DNA from: Moniliophthora roreri
Taxonomy: Eukaryota > Basidiomycota > Agaricomycetes > Agaricales > Marasmiaceae
DNA length: 64,000 bases
Direction of reading: 5' to 3'
Assembly (NCBI GenBank): GCA_001466705.2
Contig: LATX02000234.1
Coordinates: 186,001-250,000, forward strand
Shown here in pieces: positions 54,544 through 64,000 of the stretch (its first letter is position 1; the number at the start of each line of letters is the position of its first letter). Under the pieces are notes generated by a model. It saw only the letters and a list, made by a program, of their open reading frames with translations. It was not told where the DNA came from and ran no database searches. The position numbers were made by a program, and so were the translations under genes.

Positions 54544-55426
54544 GTCCGAATTCGAAACTCGGATGATGGGGTCGGCATTCCGGTTTACAGTTACCATCCT
54601 TTGGAATTACTTGAACCAGTTCAAGTTTTTGATACCTCTGTTGGCAATACATCGGGATTATCAGTGGTTCCAGTCTTTAATGGTGACGACTTCAGAGAAT
54701 GGAAGCGCAAAGTCTTGGCATATCTCAATTTGGCTAAAGCGGCTTATGCCCTTACCAATACAATGCCTGTGACTACTGGCACTGGAGATACTGCCGTCGC
54801 TCCTGACATGGAAGTTGTCAAAGAATGGAAAACCTCTAATGCCCAAGCTCTTGGCCTTTTTCAGCTTAAATTGAGTCCTACTTTGCAGTGGATTATCAAA
54901 GATACTGCTAAAGAAACATAGGATGCATTGAAAGCTGAATATGACATACCAAGCCTTCCGGAAATATTTACCTTTTTCCAAGGCCTCGTCATGGCATGTA
55001 CTGCCGAAGGTCAAAATCCCGATCATAGTGCCAATCTCATCAGACAATGTGTTGCAAAATTGTCTGAGAACGATTTCCCCGTTCCCTCCAATTTCCAGGC
55101 AATGTTCCTTCTTAACTCTCTTCCCAAATCATATGAAACAGTTAAGACCCAGATGTTCGTCTCCAACAAAGGGAAGGATCTTACCTTCGACAATATCCTC
55201 CCCTTCATAAAACAAGAATATAATAGGCGACACATGGATGGAGTTGCTGCTTACGCCGCTCGGATCTCTGGTGTCCAACGATACACCGGACAAAGCCCGA
55301 ACTGGAATGGACAGAAAAAGTTCCGTCCTCGCAATCCTAATCCAAATTCTGGTAAACCAAATAATCAAAACCAGAACTCTGGGAATAAAGGGAACAAAGG
55401 CAAACAGCCTGCGCAACCCCAACAAA
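54544..55426 (+). pseudogene. Copia2 Gag
   Basis: Copia-type Gag: VPVFNGDDFREWKRKVLAYL, then WIIKDTAKET, FLLNSLPKSYETVKTQM and a basic Asn/Gln/Gly-rich tail. One TAG (54919-54921), where a Trp (TGG) is expected, splits it. No zinc knuckle is seen before N 55427. Confidence 0.82.
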
Positions 55427-55427
55427 N

Positions 55428-57243
55428 CCCATCGACGAGACGGCATACGCTTTTCTCCGAGGAGATTTTCAGCTTAGCAAAACTTTCACTGTCCTTAAGG
55501 TGGATAAAATTCCTCCTAAGATTTCTCCAAATACTAAGGAGGAAATCAATATTGGAGATATTTTTCCATCAGAATCATTCGAGCATATTTTCGGTGATCT
55601 ACCATCAGGAAAACATCTAATTAGGCATAAGTACCCTAACCAGGTACGAGATGTTATTCCAACCGAAACTTCAGAATCCACAGTTCCTCGAAATCCTATC
55701 AATACATTCGAGAACAAACAACCTCACAAATCAGACCATGGTCGTGCCATGAGGAGATGGTCACGACACATGGAAGCCAAAATTCAGGCCCGGATTCTGA
55801 AAGCTCAATATGATCCAACAATGATTCCAATGCCCGAGAATGTCAAATTCCATATCGAGCTTCTAAACAAAAATCCGTCTATTGATTCAACACTTTTTGC
55901 ATCACATCGATTTGCAAAAATTATACTTGATTTAATAGAAACCAAAAAGGATTATATTCGAGGTAGAGCTCAACAACTCGGACATGATTACAAGAAGCAA
56001 CCCACCATTGTTGACTTCTTGGATGCATTGGACGTATATGCAAGATACCCCCAATCGACTTCCTTCGCCCCTCATTCTACTCCAATTTCTTTTTGCTCAG
56101 AAGCCTGTCATAAATGTACTTGGCGAGATGAACGCCATACAGAATTTTGTGGCATGGGACTCTGGCAAATGGCCGATCATGATGACACTGGTGACAGGTA
56201 CTGGATCTTCTTCACTCGGATCAGAAATACTCTGTTCCGACTCCGTGATCCGATCGAACCACTCGTCGAGATCCTAAACTGTGTGGTGACGAAAGAGCAT
56301 AATCTCTATATGCGGAATTATGCTAAAATGGAATTCCATCGTCACCCTTCAGCAGTTTGTGAAGCAGATTGCCAACGCTGTACCAGTGGTTTACCAAAGC
56401 ATATCACATACCTTAGTAAGGGGGAGTACAAATTCAATCAAATCGCTCCAGGAAAATACGTTCATGAAGACCCAACTAACCCTGGGATCGAAGCTGGTGA
56501 ACGATTCAAATTTGGTGATCATCCTGTTGACTATATCGACTGGAATACACCAAATCCATCCAGAGCACCAACCCCCAAACTAAACCAAGACTTTAAAACA
56601 GTCTTCTGTGTCACATGCAATTATCCACATCATCTTGATAATTGGCCAGTCGCTGCTACTTGCATCCCAATCATGTTTAACTCTGTTCAGGAAGGCTTCC
56701 CTCCAAAACGTAATCCACGCGGCTTTAACAACAAATCTATTAAAAAGCCATTTACGGAAGCTCTTTCTTTGGCAGACGATCCAATTCTTCTTAAAGACCC
56801 TTGGAAGAAGGAGAAAGATTATGCCGAAACATGGTTGAACAAGGAGAAGAACAATAAAGTTTGGGATTCTCTTAATCCCAAAAATCCTTAGAATGCAAGA
56901 CTTCCTCCGAAACCCCAAGAACGCCCTATTGTCAAGAAGTCCGAGAAGGAACTTCAGGAACAGCGAAAGAAGATCGCCCAAATGTTCCAAGACAAGGGAT
57001 TAGCTGCCGAGCACTGATGTGACTCACCAGCCTGCCAAGCTAAACACCCTGACGTCATTGACAAACGAATGGGCAAAAGACCATATCGATCAGCAACTAT
57101 GGCTGACAATATTCGGATCAAATCAAAGGAAGAATCAGCGGCAATTCAAAAAGAATTAGAAAAGAACCGGCAAACTACCAAAAACTTCTTTGGTAATATT
57201 TCCAAATGTTTCCCTACAATCCAGTCTAATCTTTTGCCACAAG
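55428..57243 (+). pseudogene. Copia2 Gag-Pol linker region rich in Cys/His pairs
   Basis: Open to a TAG at 56889-56891 (Trp TGG in the repeat copies), then TGA at 57016-57018 (CGA in a repeat copy). Paired Cys/His clusters occur: CSEACHKC...HTEFC, CEADCQRC, CVTCNYPHH and CDSPAC. No known family is recognised. It lies where most Copia elements have only a short nucleocapsid-protease linker, so it is either a lineage-specific domain or a captured sequence. Confidence 0.6.
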
Positions 57244-57932
57244 NAGTTTGGGATTCCCTCAATCCCAAAAATCCTTGGAATGCAACTCTTCCTCCGAAAC
57301 CCAAAAAAGAACGCCCTATTGTCAAGAAGTCCGAGAAGGAACTTCAGGAACAGCGAAAGAAGATCGCCCAAATGTTCCAAGACAAGGGATTAGCTGCCGA
57401 GCACCGATGTGACTCACCGGCTTGCCAAGCTAAACACCCTGATGTCATTGACAAGCGGATGGGTAAAAAACCCTATCGATCAGCAACTATGGCTGATGAT
57501 ATTCGGATCAAATCGAAGGAAGAATCAGCGGCAATTCAAAAAGAATTAGAAAAGAACCGGCAAACTACCAAAAACTTCTTTGGTAATATTTCCAAATGTT
57601 TCCCTACAATCCAGTCTAATCTTTTGCCACAAGNAAGGAACTTCAGGAACAGCGAAAGAAGATCGCCCAAATGTTCCAAGACAAGGGATTAGCTGCCGAG
57701 CACTGATGTGACTCACCGGCCTGCCAAGCTAAACACCCTGATGTCATTGACAAGCGGATGGGGAAAAGACCCTATCGATCAGCAACTATGGCTGATGATA
57801 TCCGGATCAAATCCAAGGAAGAATCAGCGGCAATTCAAAAAGAATTAGAAAAGAACCGGCAAACTACCAAAAACTTCTTTGGTAATATTTCCAAATGTTT
57901 CCCTACAATCCAGTCTAATCTTTTGCCACAAG
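56862..57932. repeat. Three versions of one ~380-bp segment at N 57244 and 57634
   Basis: 56862-57243, 57245-57633 and 57635-57932 cover the same coding segment (KELQEQRKKIAQMF to SNLLPQ) with a few substitutions and a 6-bp indel. They are contig ends from sister copies or alleles, not a tandem array. Confidence 0.85.
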
Positions 57933-60064
57933 TCAAAATTGGTGACAAAATGTTCCAATTTGGCAAAGAACCGACTCCACCTCCTTACGAGTTTAAAGTT
58001 GGGGAAAACACTTTTAGGAAAATCACCAAAAAGGAAGCCCGCAATATGGTATTAGAACATTATGGGGATAGAAAACTCTTCCAACCCAAAGCTGTTCGAC
58101 CTCAAACTCCTTATCGTCCGAAAGGAGACACACTTGAGGTTCCCGATATTGAAATAGAGGCACCATCACCGCCTCCCAAACCAGTAATGCCGGATCTAGG
58201 AATCAACATTTCTTCCATAACGGTCAATAATCCTAAACCGGAAGTTCCCGAATTCATTCAAGGTTCTTCAAACATCCAAGCTCGTGTTGATATCAACATT
58301 GCGGATGTTGTTCCTCTTGATGATAAAGATTCTCAAGGGAAAAATGGAGGGAAGAACCTGAATATGGGAGACTTTGATAAAGAAGATTGGGACGAGAATT
58401 ATAACGATTACGTTCATAACGAAGCGGACTATTACGATTGGTATGATCAAATTGATCTTAAGAGCAGCATCACTAATGAATTACTAGAAATGAACATTGA
58501 TTCTGAGCCACCATCAGCGCTCGATGAACAATTTCTTTCTAATAGTAACATTGTACAATGTATGATGACTAAAATTAGTGATAAAAACATTGTATCCTTA
58601 GAACCACAAACAATTGAATGGGCTCTTAATACTGCTGCAACCAATCACATAACGCCTTTTAAGTCCGATTTCCTTGAGTTAAATGAAATTCCTACAGGAC
58701 CCAAGCAAATCATTGGAGTCACTGGATCGGATGTCATAACTCATCAAGGAACAGTAATCATTCGTCATACCAATTCACTTGGAGAAACCCATACGGTCAA
58801 ACTTTATCCGGTGTTCTATTGGCCTAAAGCAAATCATAGACTTCTAGCTGGGAATAAATATATCGTAAATGGTTACGATATTAAATATTCGTTCCCAGAA
58901 ACCTCTATAATTACGAAAGCTAATGGTAAACTCTTTATGTCGCTATTCGCGAAACCAGAAAGAGATGGGTATACGTACCTACATGCTTCCTCTGTTAAAC
59001 AGAACGAAGCAGTTACCATTCTCGCTTTCAAGATTAAATCAACTGATCCTGTAATTGCTCATAACAGATTTGGTCATATACCTTATCGTGTATTGACAAA
59101 CTGCATGAAGCATTGCAAAGGATTTTCCATTGAGAAACAAGGATCTAAAAAGTCTTTGTGTAAGGGATGTGCTGAAGGAGGAACAGCATCTAAACCTTAC
59201 CATAGTTCTCAAAAGCGGAAAGACAATATCCTAGAACTTATTCATATGGATATTAAGGAGTTTCCTATTAATTCTTACCACCAAAATCGTTATACATTAG
59301 TTCTTATTGATGACCATTCCTCAGTAGGATGGATTTATCATCAGAGAATGAAAAATCAATTTGAAACACTTACCAGCTTTAAACGCTTTCGTGCTTTAAC
59401 CGAAAAACAAACTGGTAAAATAATTAAATGTGTTCAAACTGATCATGGTGGAGAATTCTTTGGGAATGAGTTCCAAACATATCTTAAAGAGAATGGAATT
59501 CAAATGCGAAACTCAGCTCCTCATATACATCAACAGCAAGGAAGAGTCAAACGTTCAATTCGTACTCTTGCGGAAAAAGCAGAAAAATTCCGCAATCATG
59601 CTTCCTTACCACAATCTTGGTGGGAGTTTATGATGAACAATGCTGTACATGTATATAATCGCACTCCAAATAAACGCTTACAGTGGAAAACTCCAACCGA
59701 AATCTATAGTAAGAAAGTACCTGATGTCTCTTATTTTCGAACACCAGGATGTTCAGCGTATGTTTTTATTCATAAAGAACAACGCAAAAACAAACTTTCA
59801 AAGAAAATGGAACGTATGACATTCCTAGATTACGCTCCTAATACTAAAGGTTATCGGTTCATGCGACAGGATAAGACGATTTTTACGGCTGCTCAAGCAG
59901 ACTTCGACGAAGAAGATTTTCCGTACTCGTCTAATTCAGTTGATCGAACCTTACAATCAACCAATGGAATCTTATCTATTCCTTTTACTGGTATTAATCG
60001 ACCACGATCGGATAATGATGATGACGGTCATCAAAATCACGATCAAGGGGGAGGAAATGACGAT
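57758..60064 (+). pseudogene. Copia2 protease-like, GAG-pre-integrase and integrase
   Basis: Open for about 770 codons. The protease position reads EWALNTAATNHIT where functional Copia has DSGA, so the catalytic Asp is Asn. GAG-pre-integrase is present (HNRFGHIPYR, C..C in LCKGC). The integrase keeps HMDIKEF and QTDHGGEF, but the third acidic residue is Lys in QQGRVKRSIRT, where the family has Glu. The tail FRTPGCSAYVFIHKEQR and FLDYAPNTKGYR are Copia integrase C-terminal motifs. The ORF is long and mostly intact but predicted catalytically dead. Confidence 0.85.
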
Positions 60065-60065
60065 N

Positions 60066-60738
60066 GAATGATGGTGAGGATCAATCACGACCTAAAAATA
60101 CTGCACCGCCGCAAAACCCAATAGATCCTGAAATAAATAATATAAACAGGAGAATGCGACGAAGGGTACAGATGTTTGACCCAAGTCAACATCAACAAAG
60201 TCGTCCTAAAAGACAGACTCGTGTACCACAGCGGTATGGAGACGCAATGGGTCATATGCCTATCCGAGATAGATTACGTCTACGTACATATAACAACTTA
60301 CCTGATTCATATGATCAAGAAGATAGTCCTGATCAAGAATTCATACAAGGTAGTAGTCATGACCATGAGCAGGATATTCCACCTGCTGAACATCAAATAC
60401 AACAGTCAAATGAGGATGAAATGGAACAAGATCATGATCAAATAGAGATTGATCGAACCCCACCTCAGACTGATGATGAAGTGGTCAATTATGTACAAAT
60501 TCTTTCTCAGGAAGGGGGAGTTCGTTACCTTGATTACATTATGGCATCAGCATTGTCTATTGACAACGTACGTCAATGGCAATACAAAGACATTCTAACT
60601 CTGTCAAAAGATGAACAGAAAAAATGGATAGCTGCATGTCATGACGAACTCAAGTCACTACGAGAACGTAACGTTTACAAACTTGTAGATTTACCTCAAG
60701 GTCGAAAAGCGATAAAATCCAGATGGGTTTTTGACGTC
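60066..60738 (+). pseudogene. Copia2 spacer and start of reverse transcriptase
   Basis: An acidic Gln/Asp-rich linker, then the start of Copia RT: QWQYKDILTLSKDEQKKW, LKSLRERNVYKLVDLP and SRWVFDV, ending at N 60739. Confidence 0.8.
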
Positions 60739-60739
60739 N

Positions 60740-61264
60740 GCAGGAAATTCCACCTGCTGAACATCAAATACAACAGTCAAATGAGGATGAAATGGAACAA
60801 GATCATGATCAAATCGAGATTGATCGAACTCCACCTCAGACTGATGATGAAATGGTCAATTATGTACAAATTCTTTCTCAGGAAGGGGGAGTTCGTTACC
60901 TTGATTACATTATGGCATCAGCATTGTCAATTGACAACATACATCAATGGCAATATAAAGACATTCTAACTCTGTCAAAAGATGAACAGAAGAAATGGAT
61001 GGCTGCATGTCATAACGAACTCAAGTCACTACAAGAACGTAACGTTTACAAACTTGTAGATTTACCTCAAGGTCGAAAAGCGATAAAATCCAGATGGGTT
61101 TTTGACGTCAAAACAGATGGCCGTTATAAGGCATGACTTGTAGCAAAAGGTTTCTCACAAGTCGAAGGAATAGATTATGACGAATTGTTCTCTCCTGTAG
61201 TACGCTTTGAAACCGTTCGCGTATTACTTGCACTAGCCGCTCTTGAGGATTGGGATATCCAAGC
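60740..61264 (+). pseudogene. Copia2 RT start, overlapping contig
   Basis: Repeats about 370 bp of the previous contig with substitutions, then extends to [28 protein letters not shown], the conserved Copia RT block. TGA in KTDGRYKA*LVAKG replaces an Arg codon. Ends at N 61265. Confidence 0.8.
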
Positions 61265-61265
61265 N

Positions 61266-61803
61266 ATCATCATTCTCACTCACTGTCATTTGACTTATGT
61301 GACGAGTATTTCGGACAGTCACGGGTCACGGAGGGACCTTCCGAATAGGTTTGATGGAAAACTTTCAAATTTGGCAGTTCTAGGTGTCTGGACCTTTGGA
61401 TGAGTGAGTGAAAGGGGTCAACGTACCACGTGTAACGGTAACAAGGAAAGTGTCCTGGAGCTTGTTCACGAGTTTGATTAGGTCGGAATCCATGTCTACA
61501 GGGGTGAAGAAGAAGAACAAGCACGCGTTTATAGGACTGGCGCAGCCCACAGCGCGTCGTCACGGCAAGAAATTGGAATTTGGTCAAGTTTGTCGGAGTC
61601 GCCGGCAGAAAACGTCATTACCAGTTGATTACCAGGACCAAGGTCCCATGGACTGGCCTTATGTTCCTCCTTCATCTCCACCTTGAGTTTGGCTGATTTG
61701 AACTCGATTCGAACGGTGCGCTCAACGATATCCTACCATAGAACAACGTGACACCACAAACTAGTTCATCGAAGTAAGCCTCAACTGGTATTCAATATCG
61801 TTT
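61266..61803. other. Start of an unrelated contig, nothing recognised
   Basis: No homology to Copia2 was seen. Short frames only. Confidence 0.4.
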
Positions 61804-62365
61804 TTGTTACACTCGAGCCTTATCAATAAAGTATACTATTCAGTCAAGTTCATTTATCGTGCCCACTACGAGGTCAAGAGGTCCAATCAAAAAAACAGAG
61901 GTATGCCTGCTGTATACTGCTTTCGTACCTGCGCAAAGGAGCATAGAGAAGCTGAACACCGAGATCTGTGTCAAGGTTTGGCCTATGAGCAAGAAGCTAA
62001 GCGGTAATTGGCTCTCTCAAAGAGTTGGAAGCGCCGCTCATCATTCCTTTCCTCGACGATTGGAAGGCGTGCCTATGCCGAATAACATGGACTTTGGTTC
62101 CGTCACGCTCATCACTCAATATTACGTTGATCAGTACGAAGATAAAATCCTATTCGCTCGCGAAATACAGCCGTCCAATGACAATGTCATTACCGAAGGC
62201 ATAGGCTCAGACGTCGTTGACATCAAGAACCTTCCTACCGACGTAGACCTTATCGATTATGATATTATGGTCGTCGACATGGATAGTCTTTGCGACTCTT
62301 GGGATCATATGTCGCCAGATATATTCTTCGTCATTGACTTGAACTTTGAAGACTTCCCTTCATGA
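61804..62365 (+). pseudogene. MYND-type zinc-finger protein fragment
   Basis: PAVYCFRTCAKEHREAEHRDLC fits the second half of a MYND finger (YC-X3-C...H-X3-C). The first Cys pair is not visible upstream (RAHYEVKRSN). The next reading frame continues NNMDFGSVTLITQYYVDQYE to a stop at 62365, so a frameshift or intron separates them. MYND fingers mediate protein interactions; this copy looks partial. Confidence 0.5.
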
Positions 62366-63066
62366 TCCCCGGGTTGTATCGAACCAGGCCGTGATCCCTC
62401 GACTCTGCAGCGTCCTTCGGGAGGCCCACAAAGAAGATTTTGTGGTAGTTGGCTTTTATCCCGTAACTGTGGCAAGGCACCAGAAAACGTGGCTAGTAGT
62501 TGAAACAAAGAGTACAACGAAGACGCGAAGACAAGGTTATGGAATCTGGATGGCAGAAGTCGAAATTCGCCCAACTATTACAGAGAGTATGGTCCGGTGA
62601 GTTGACTGTCTCGTCTTCAAGGTTGGCAATTTTCTGAATAGAAATAAGTCAGGACGGCCCACTGGCTCTGAGAGTCTGAAGCCTGATTTCAGCGTTCCGT
62701 CAGTAGATGTTAATGTGATATAAACATACTGTAAGTGCAGGGCTGAATATGTCAGAACTCGTGTGTAGAGGCTTGTAGAGAGGGCAAGAATACGACGCAT
62801 TGACTCATGGCAGGTAATTCGAAGAGACAAAGGCCACGCAATGGCCTCATGGACTTCATGTTCCTCTTTTCATTCACGATAATCGGAACACGTGCGATTA
62901 CATGCTTTCACCTTGCATGAATCATAAGACGTAGAGGTAAGAATGGTCCAAAAACATTAGCCGTCTGACTGAATCGGGACTACATAGGAACTTGAAGATT
63001 TGCAGTCCATTGGTCGATTTCCTAGTATCCGCAGTAATCGTGATTAATCTTCTGTGCAAGCGGTGA
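62366..63066. other. Spacer, no clear gene
   Basis: Short frames at 62346-62600 (plus) and 62537-62830 (minus) lack motifs. Exons of the MYND-type gene may lie here. Confidence 0.35.
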
Positions 63067-63465
63067 GTGACAATTATCTTTCCCCTGCGGAATTCCCCCA
63101 GTATAGCGGGCCTAAGACTGCGTCAGCTGGGAAGCCCACCGTCCGTCATAGATATATCCAACCCTACCACTCAGGTACAGACTATCTTGATGGTGCTCGG
63201 ATATTTGGCATATCAGATGCAAGACAGTGATGCGCAAGCTCTCAAGTGCATCAAACACCATTGGTCTTCACGCATCTCCCCATGGGTAGAGTTCCTCATC
63301 GAGAAGTTTGTGTTGACGAACGAGGAACCTTCAACGGTCGAAGGACTCGACTTTGTTAACAATACATTGAACATCGCTTCTCTGATCCTTCTGTATCCTG
63401 TATTCTGCATCGACAAACTATCCGAGAGTCGTCGTCTCCGCCACTTGTCACCAAAACTGAGGCCT
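63067..63465 (+). pseudogene. Fungal hypothetical protein fragment
   Basis: The segment HHWSSRISPWVEFLIEKFVLTNE followed by EPSTVEGLDFVNNTL resembles the helical region that often follows MYND fingers in basidiomycete proteins (from memory of the family). It may therefore be the far part of the gene at 61804. It runs without a stop into glutamine-synthetase-like sequence. Confidence 0.4.
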
Positions 63466-63794
63466 GAGGCCCCACCTTGTGCCGGAGGCTTGGTTAAAGA
63501 TCCAAGTGGACCAGTAGTCGTATCTGGACCTCTCACTCCTCTCGCTGCCGCAGACCAAGTTATATTCGTGCGTGAACTCGTACTCAATCTAGCTGCAAAG
63601 CATGGGTTGCATGCGACTTTTTCTCCTAGACCGTCCATGGGGACGGCTGGATCTGCGGCTCACATCCACATCTCGGTTCATTAGGAAGGTACTGAGAGAC
63701 CAGCGAAAGGATTGTCAGTGCAGGAATCGAGTTTCTTGGCAGGAGTACTCGAACATCTCCCTGCGATCCCTGCTATCACTCCCCCCACTCCAGC
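63466..63794 (+). pseudogene. Glutamine-synthetase-like fragment
   Basis: SGPLTPLAAADQVIFVREL, LAAKHGLHATFSPRP and GTAGSAAHIHISVH match the catalytic core of GS-like enzymes of the fungal FluG/type-I kind (substrate-loop AA.HIH.S). One TAG at 63682-63684, then the frame continues SSFLAGVLEHLPAI to N 63795. N-terminal and C-terminal parts are absent. The abrupt join to the upstream fragment suggests rearrangement. Confidence 0.6.
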
Positions 63795-63795
63795 N

Positions 63796-64000
63796 CAGGA
63801 GCATCTCAACAAAGCGAAATATATCATTCGATACCTAATTGGAACCCGCAAATATTCTCTTACTTACAAAGATAAGCAAGGAGAACAAGGTTTCATAGCA
63901 TATGCCGATTCTGACTGGGCTACAGATGAAGACACTAGAGTCTCACAAACAGGTTATCTCATTAACTTCGCTTGTGCTCCAGTCTTCTGGGTTTCACAAA
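63796..64000 (+). pseudogene. Copia RNase H domain, partial at window end
   Basis: HLNKAKYIIRYLIGTRKYSL followed by AYADSDWATDEDTRVSQTGYL is the RT-RNase H hinge and RNase H core of a Copia element. It is probably the continuation of Copia2 after an unrelated contig. Open to the window edge. Confidence 0.85.

Larger units (their letters stand above)
53184..61264 (+). mobile_element. Copia2, decayed Copia element assembled from many contigs
   Basis: LTR, primer site, gag, a long Cys-containing region, degenerate protease, integrase and RT follow in Copia order across N characters at 53547, 54543, 55427, 57244, 57634, 60065, 60739 and 61265. Several joins repeat sequence with substitutions, so several copies may be mixed. 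RNase H of a similar element reappears at 63796. Confidence 0.85.

Overview
The window is a repeat-dominated fungal scaffold. Short GT-AG introns of about 35-80 nt with CTAAC/TTGAC-like branch sites, fungal cytochrome P450s, a C2H2 regulator, MYND and glutamine-synthetase-like fragments, Ty3/gypsy chromoviruses and Copia elements together point to a TE-rich basidiomycete (Agaricomycotina). The species cannot be named from the sequence.

The window holds 17 isolated single N characters, so it is a chain of about 18 contigs. At several joins the same few hundred to about 2000 bp occur on both sides of the N. These are unmerged contig ends, alleles or sister TE copies, so many apparent tandem duplications are assembly products.

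Layout. 1-5215: AT-rich non-coding sequence with a solo gypsy LTR (2268-2638), a Tourist-like MITE (3215-3662) and a telomere-like patch. 5216-12713: chromovirus Gypsy1 with LTR, gag, pol with chromodomain, and two overlapping post-pol ORFs; its 5-bp target duplication is intact although most of its 3' LTR is missing. 14739-19091: a Copia element (minus strand) split by a 1.66-kb TG...CA element. 19519-37109: one host P450 gene, interrupted in an exon by Gypsy2 (20042-33484), interrupted in an intron by another copy of the 1.66-kb element, and then rearranged by a 524-bp inversion. Contigs of a third element, Gypsy3 (23450-30500), lie between the two halves of Gypsy2. 37172-39043 repeats the preceding P450 tail. 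40335-47396 is the main host-gene island: a hypothetical ORF, an intact short-chain dehydrogenase, a P450 with an internal deletion, and two near-identical copies of a C2H2 zinc-finger gene. 49411-50990: a TIR element and satellite-like repeats. 53184-64000: a second, decayed Copia element in many contigs, with a contig of MYND and glutamine-synthetase-like fragments between its pieces.

The gypsy elements share a coherent architecture: a TATA box, a predicted transcript start about 33 nt downstream carrying an 11-12 nt self-primer complementary to the primer-binding site just after the LTR, a G_GGU_UUU frameshift heptamer ending gag, and, after pol, a zinc-knuckle protein (ORF3) overlapped in the +1 frame by a second conserved ORF (ORF4). 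The ORF3/ORF4 pair is the most novel feature seen here.
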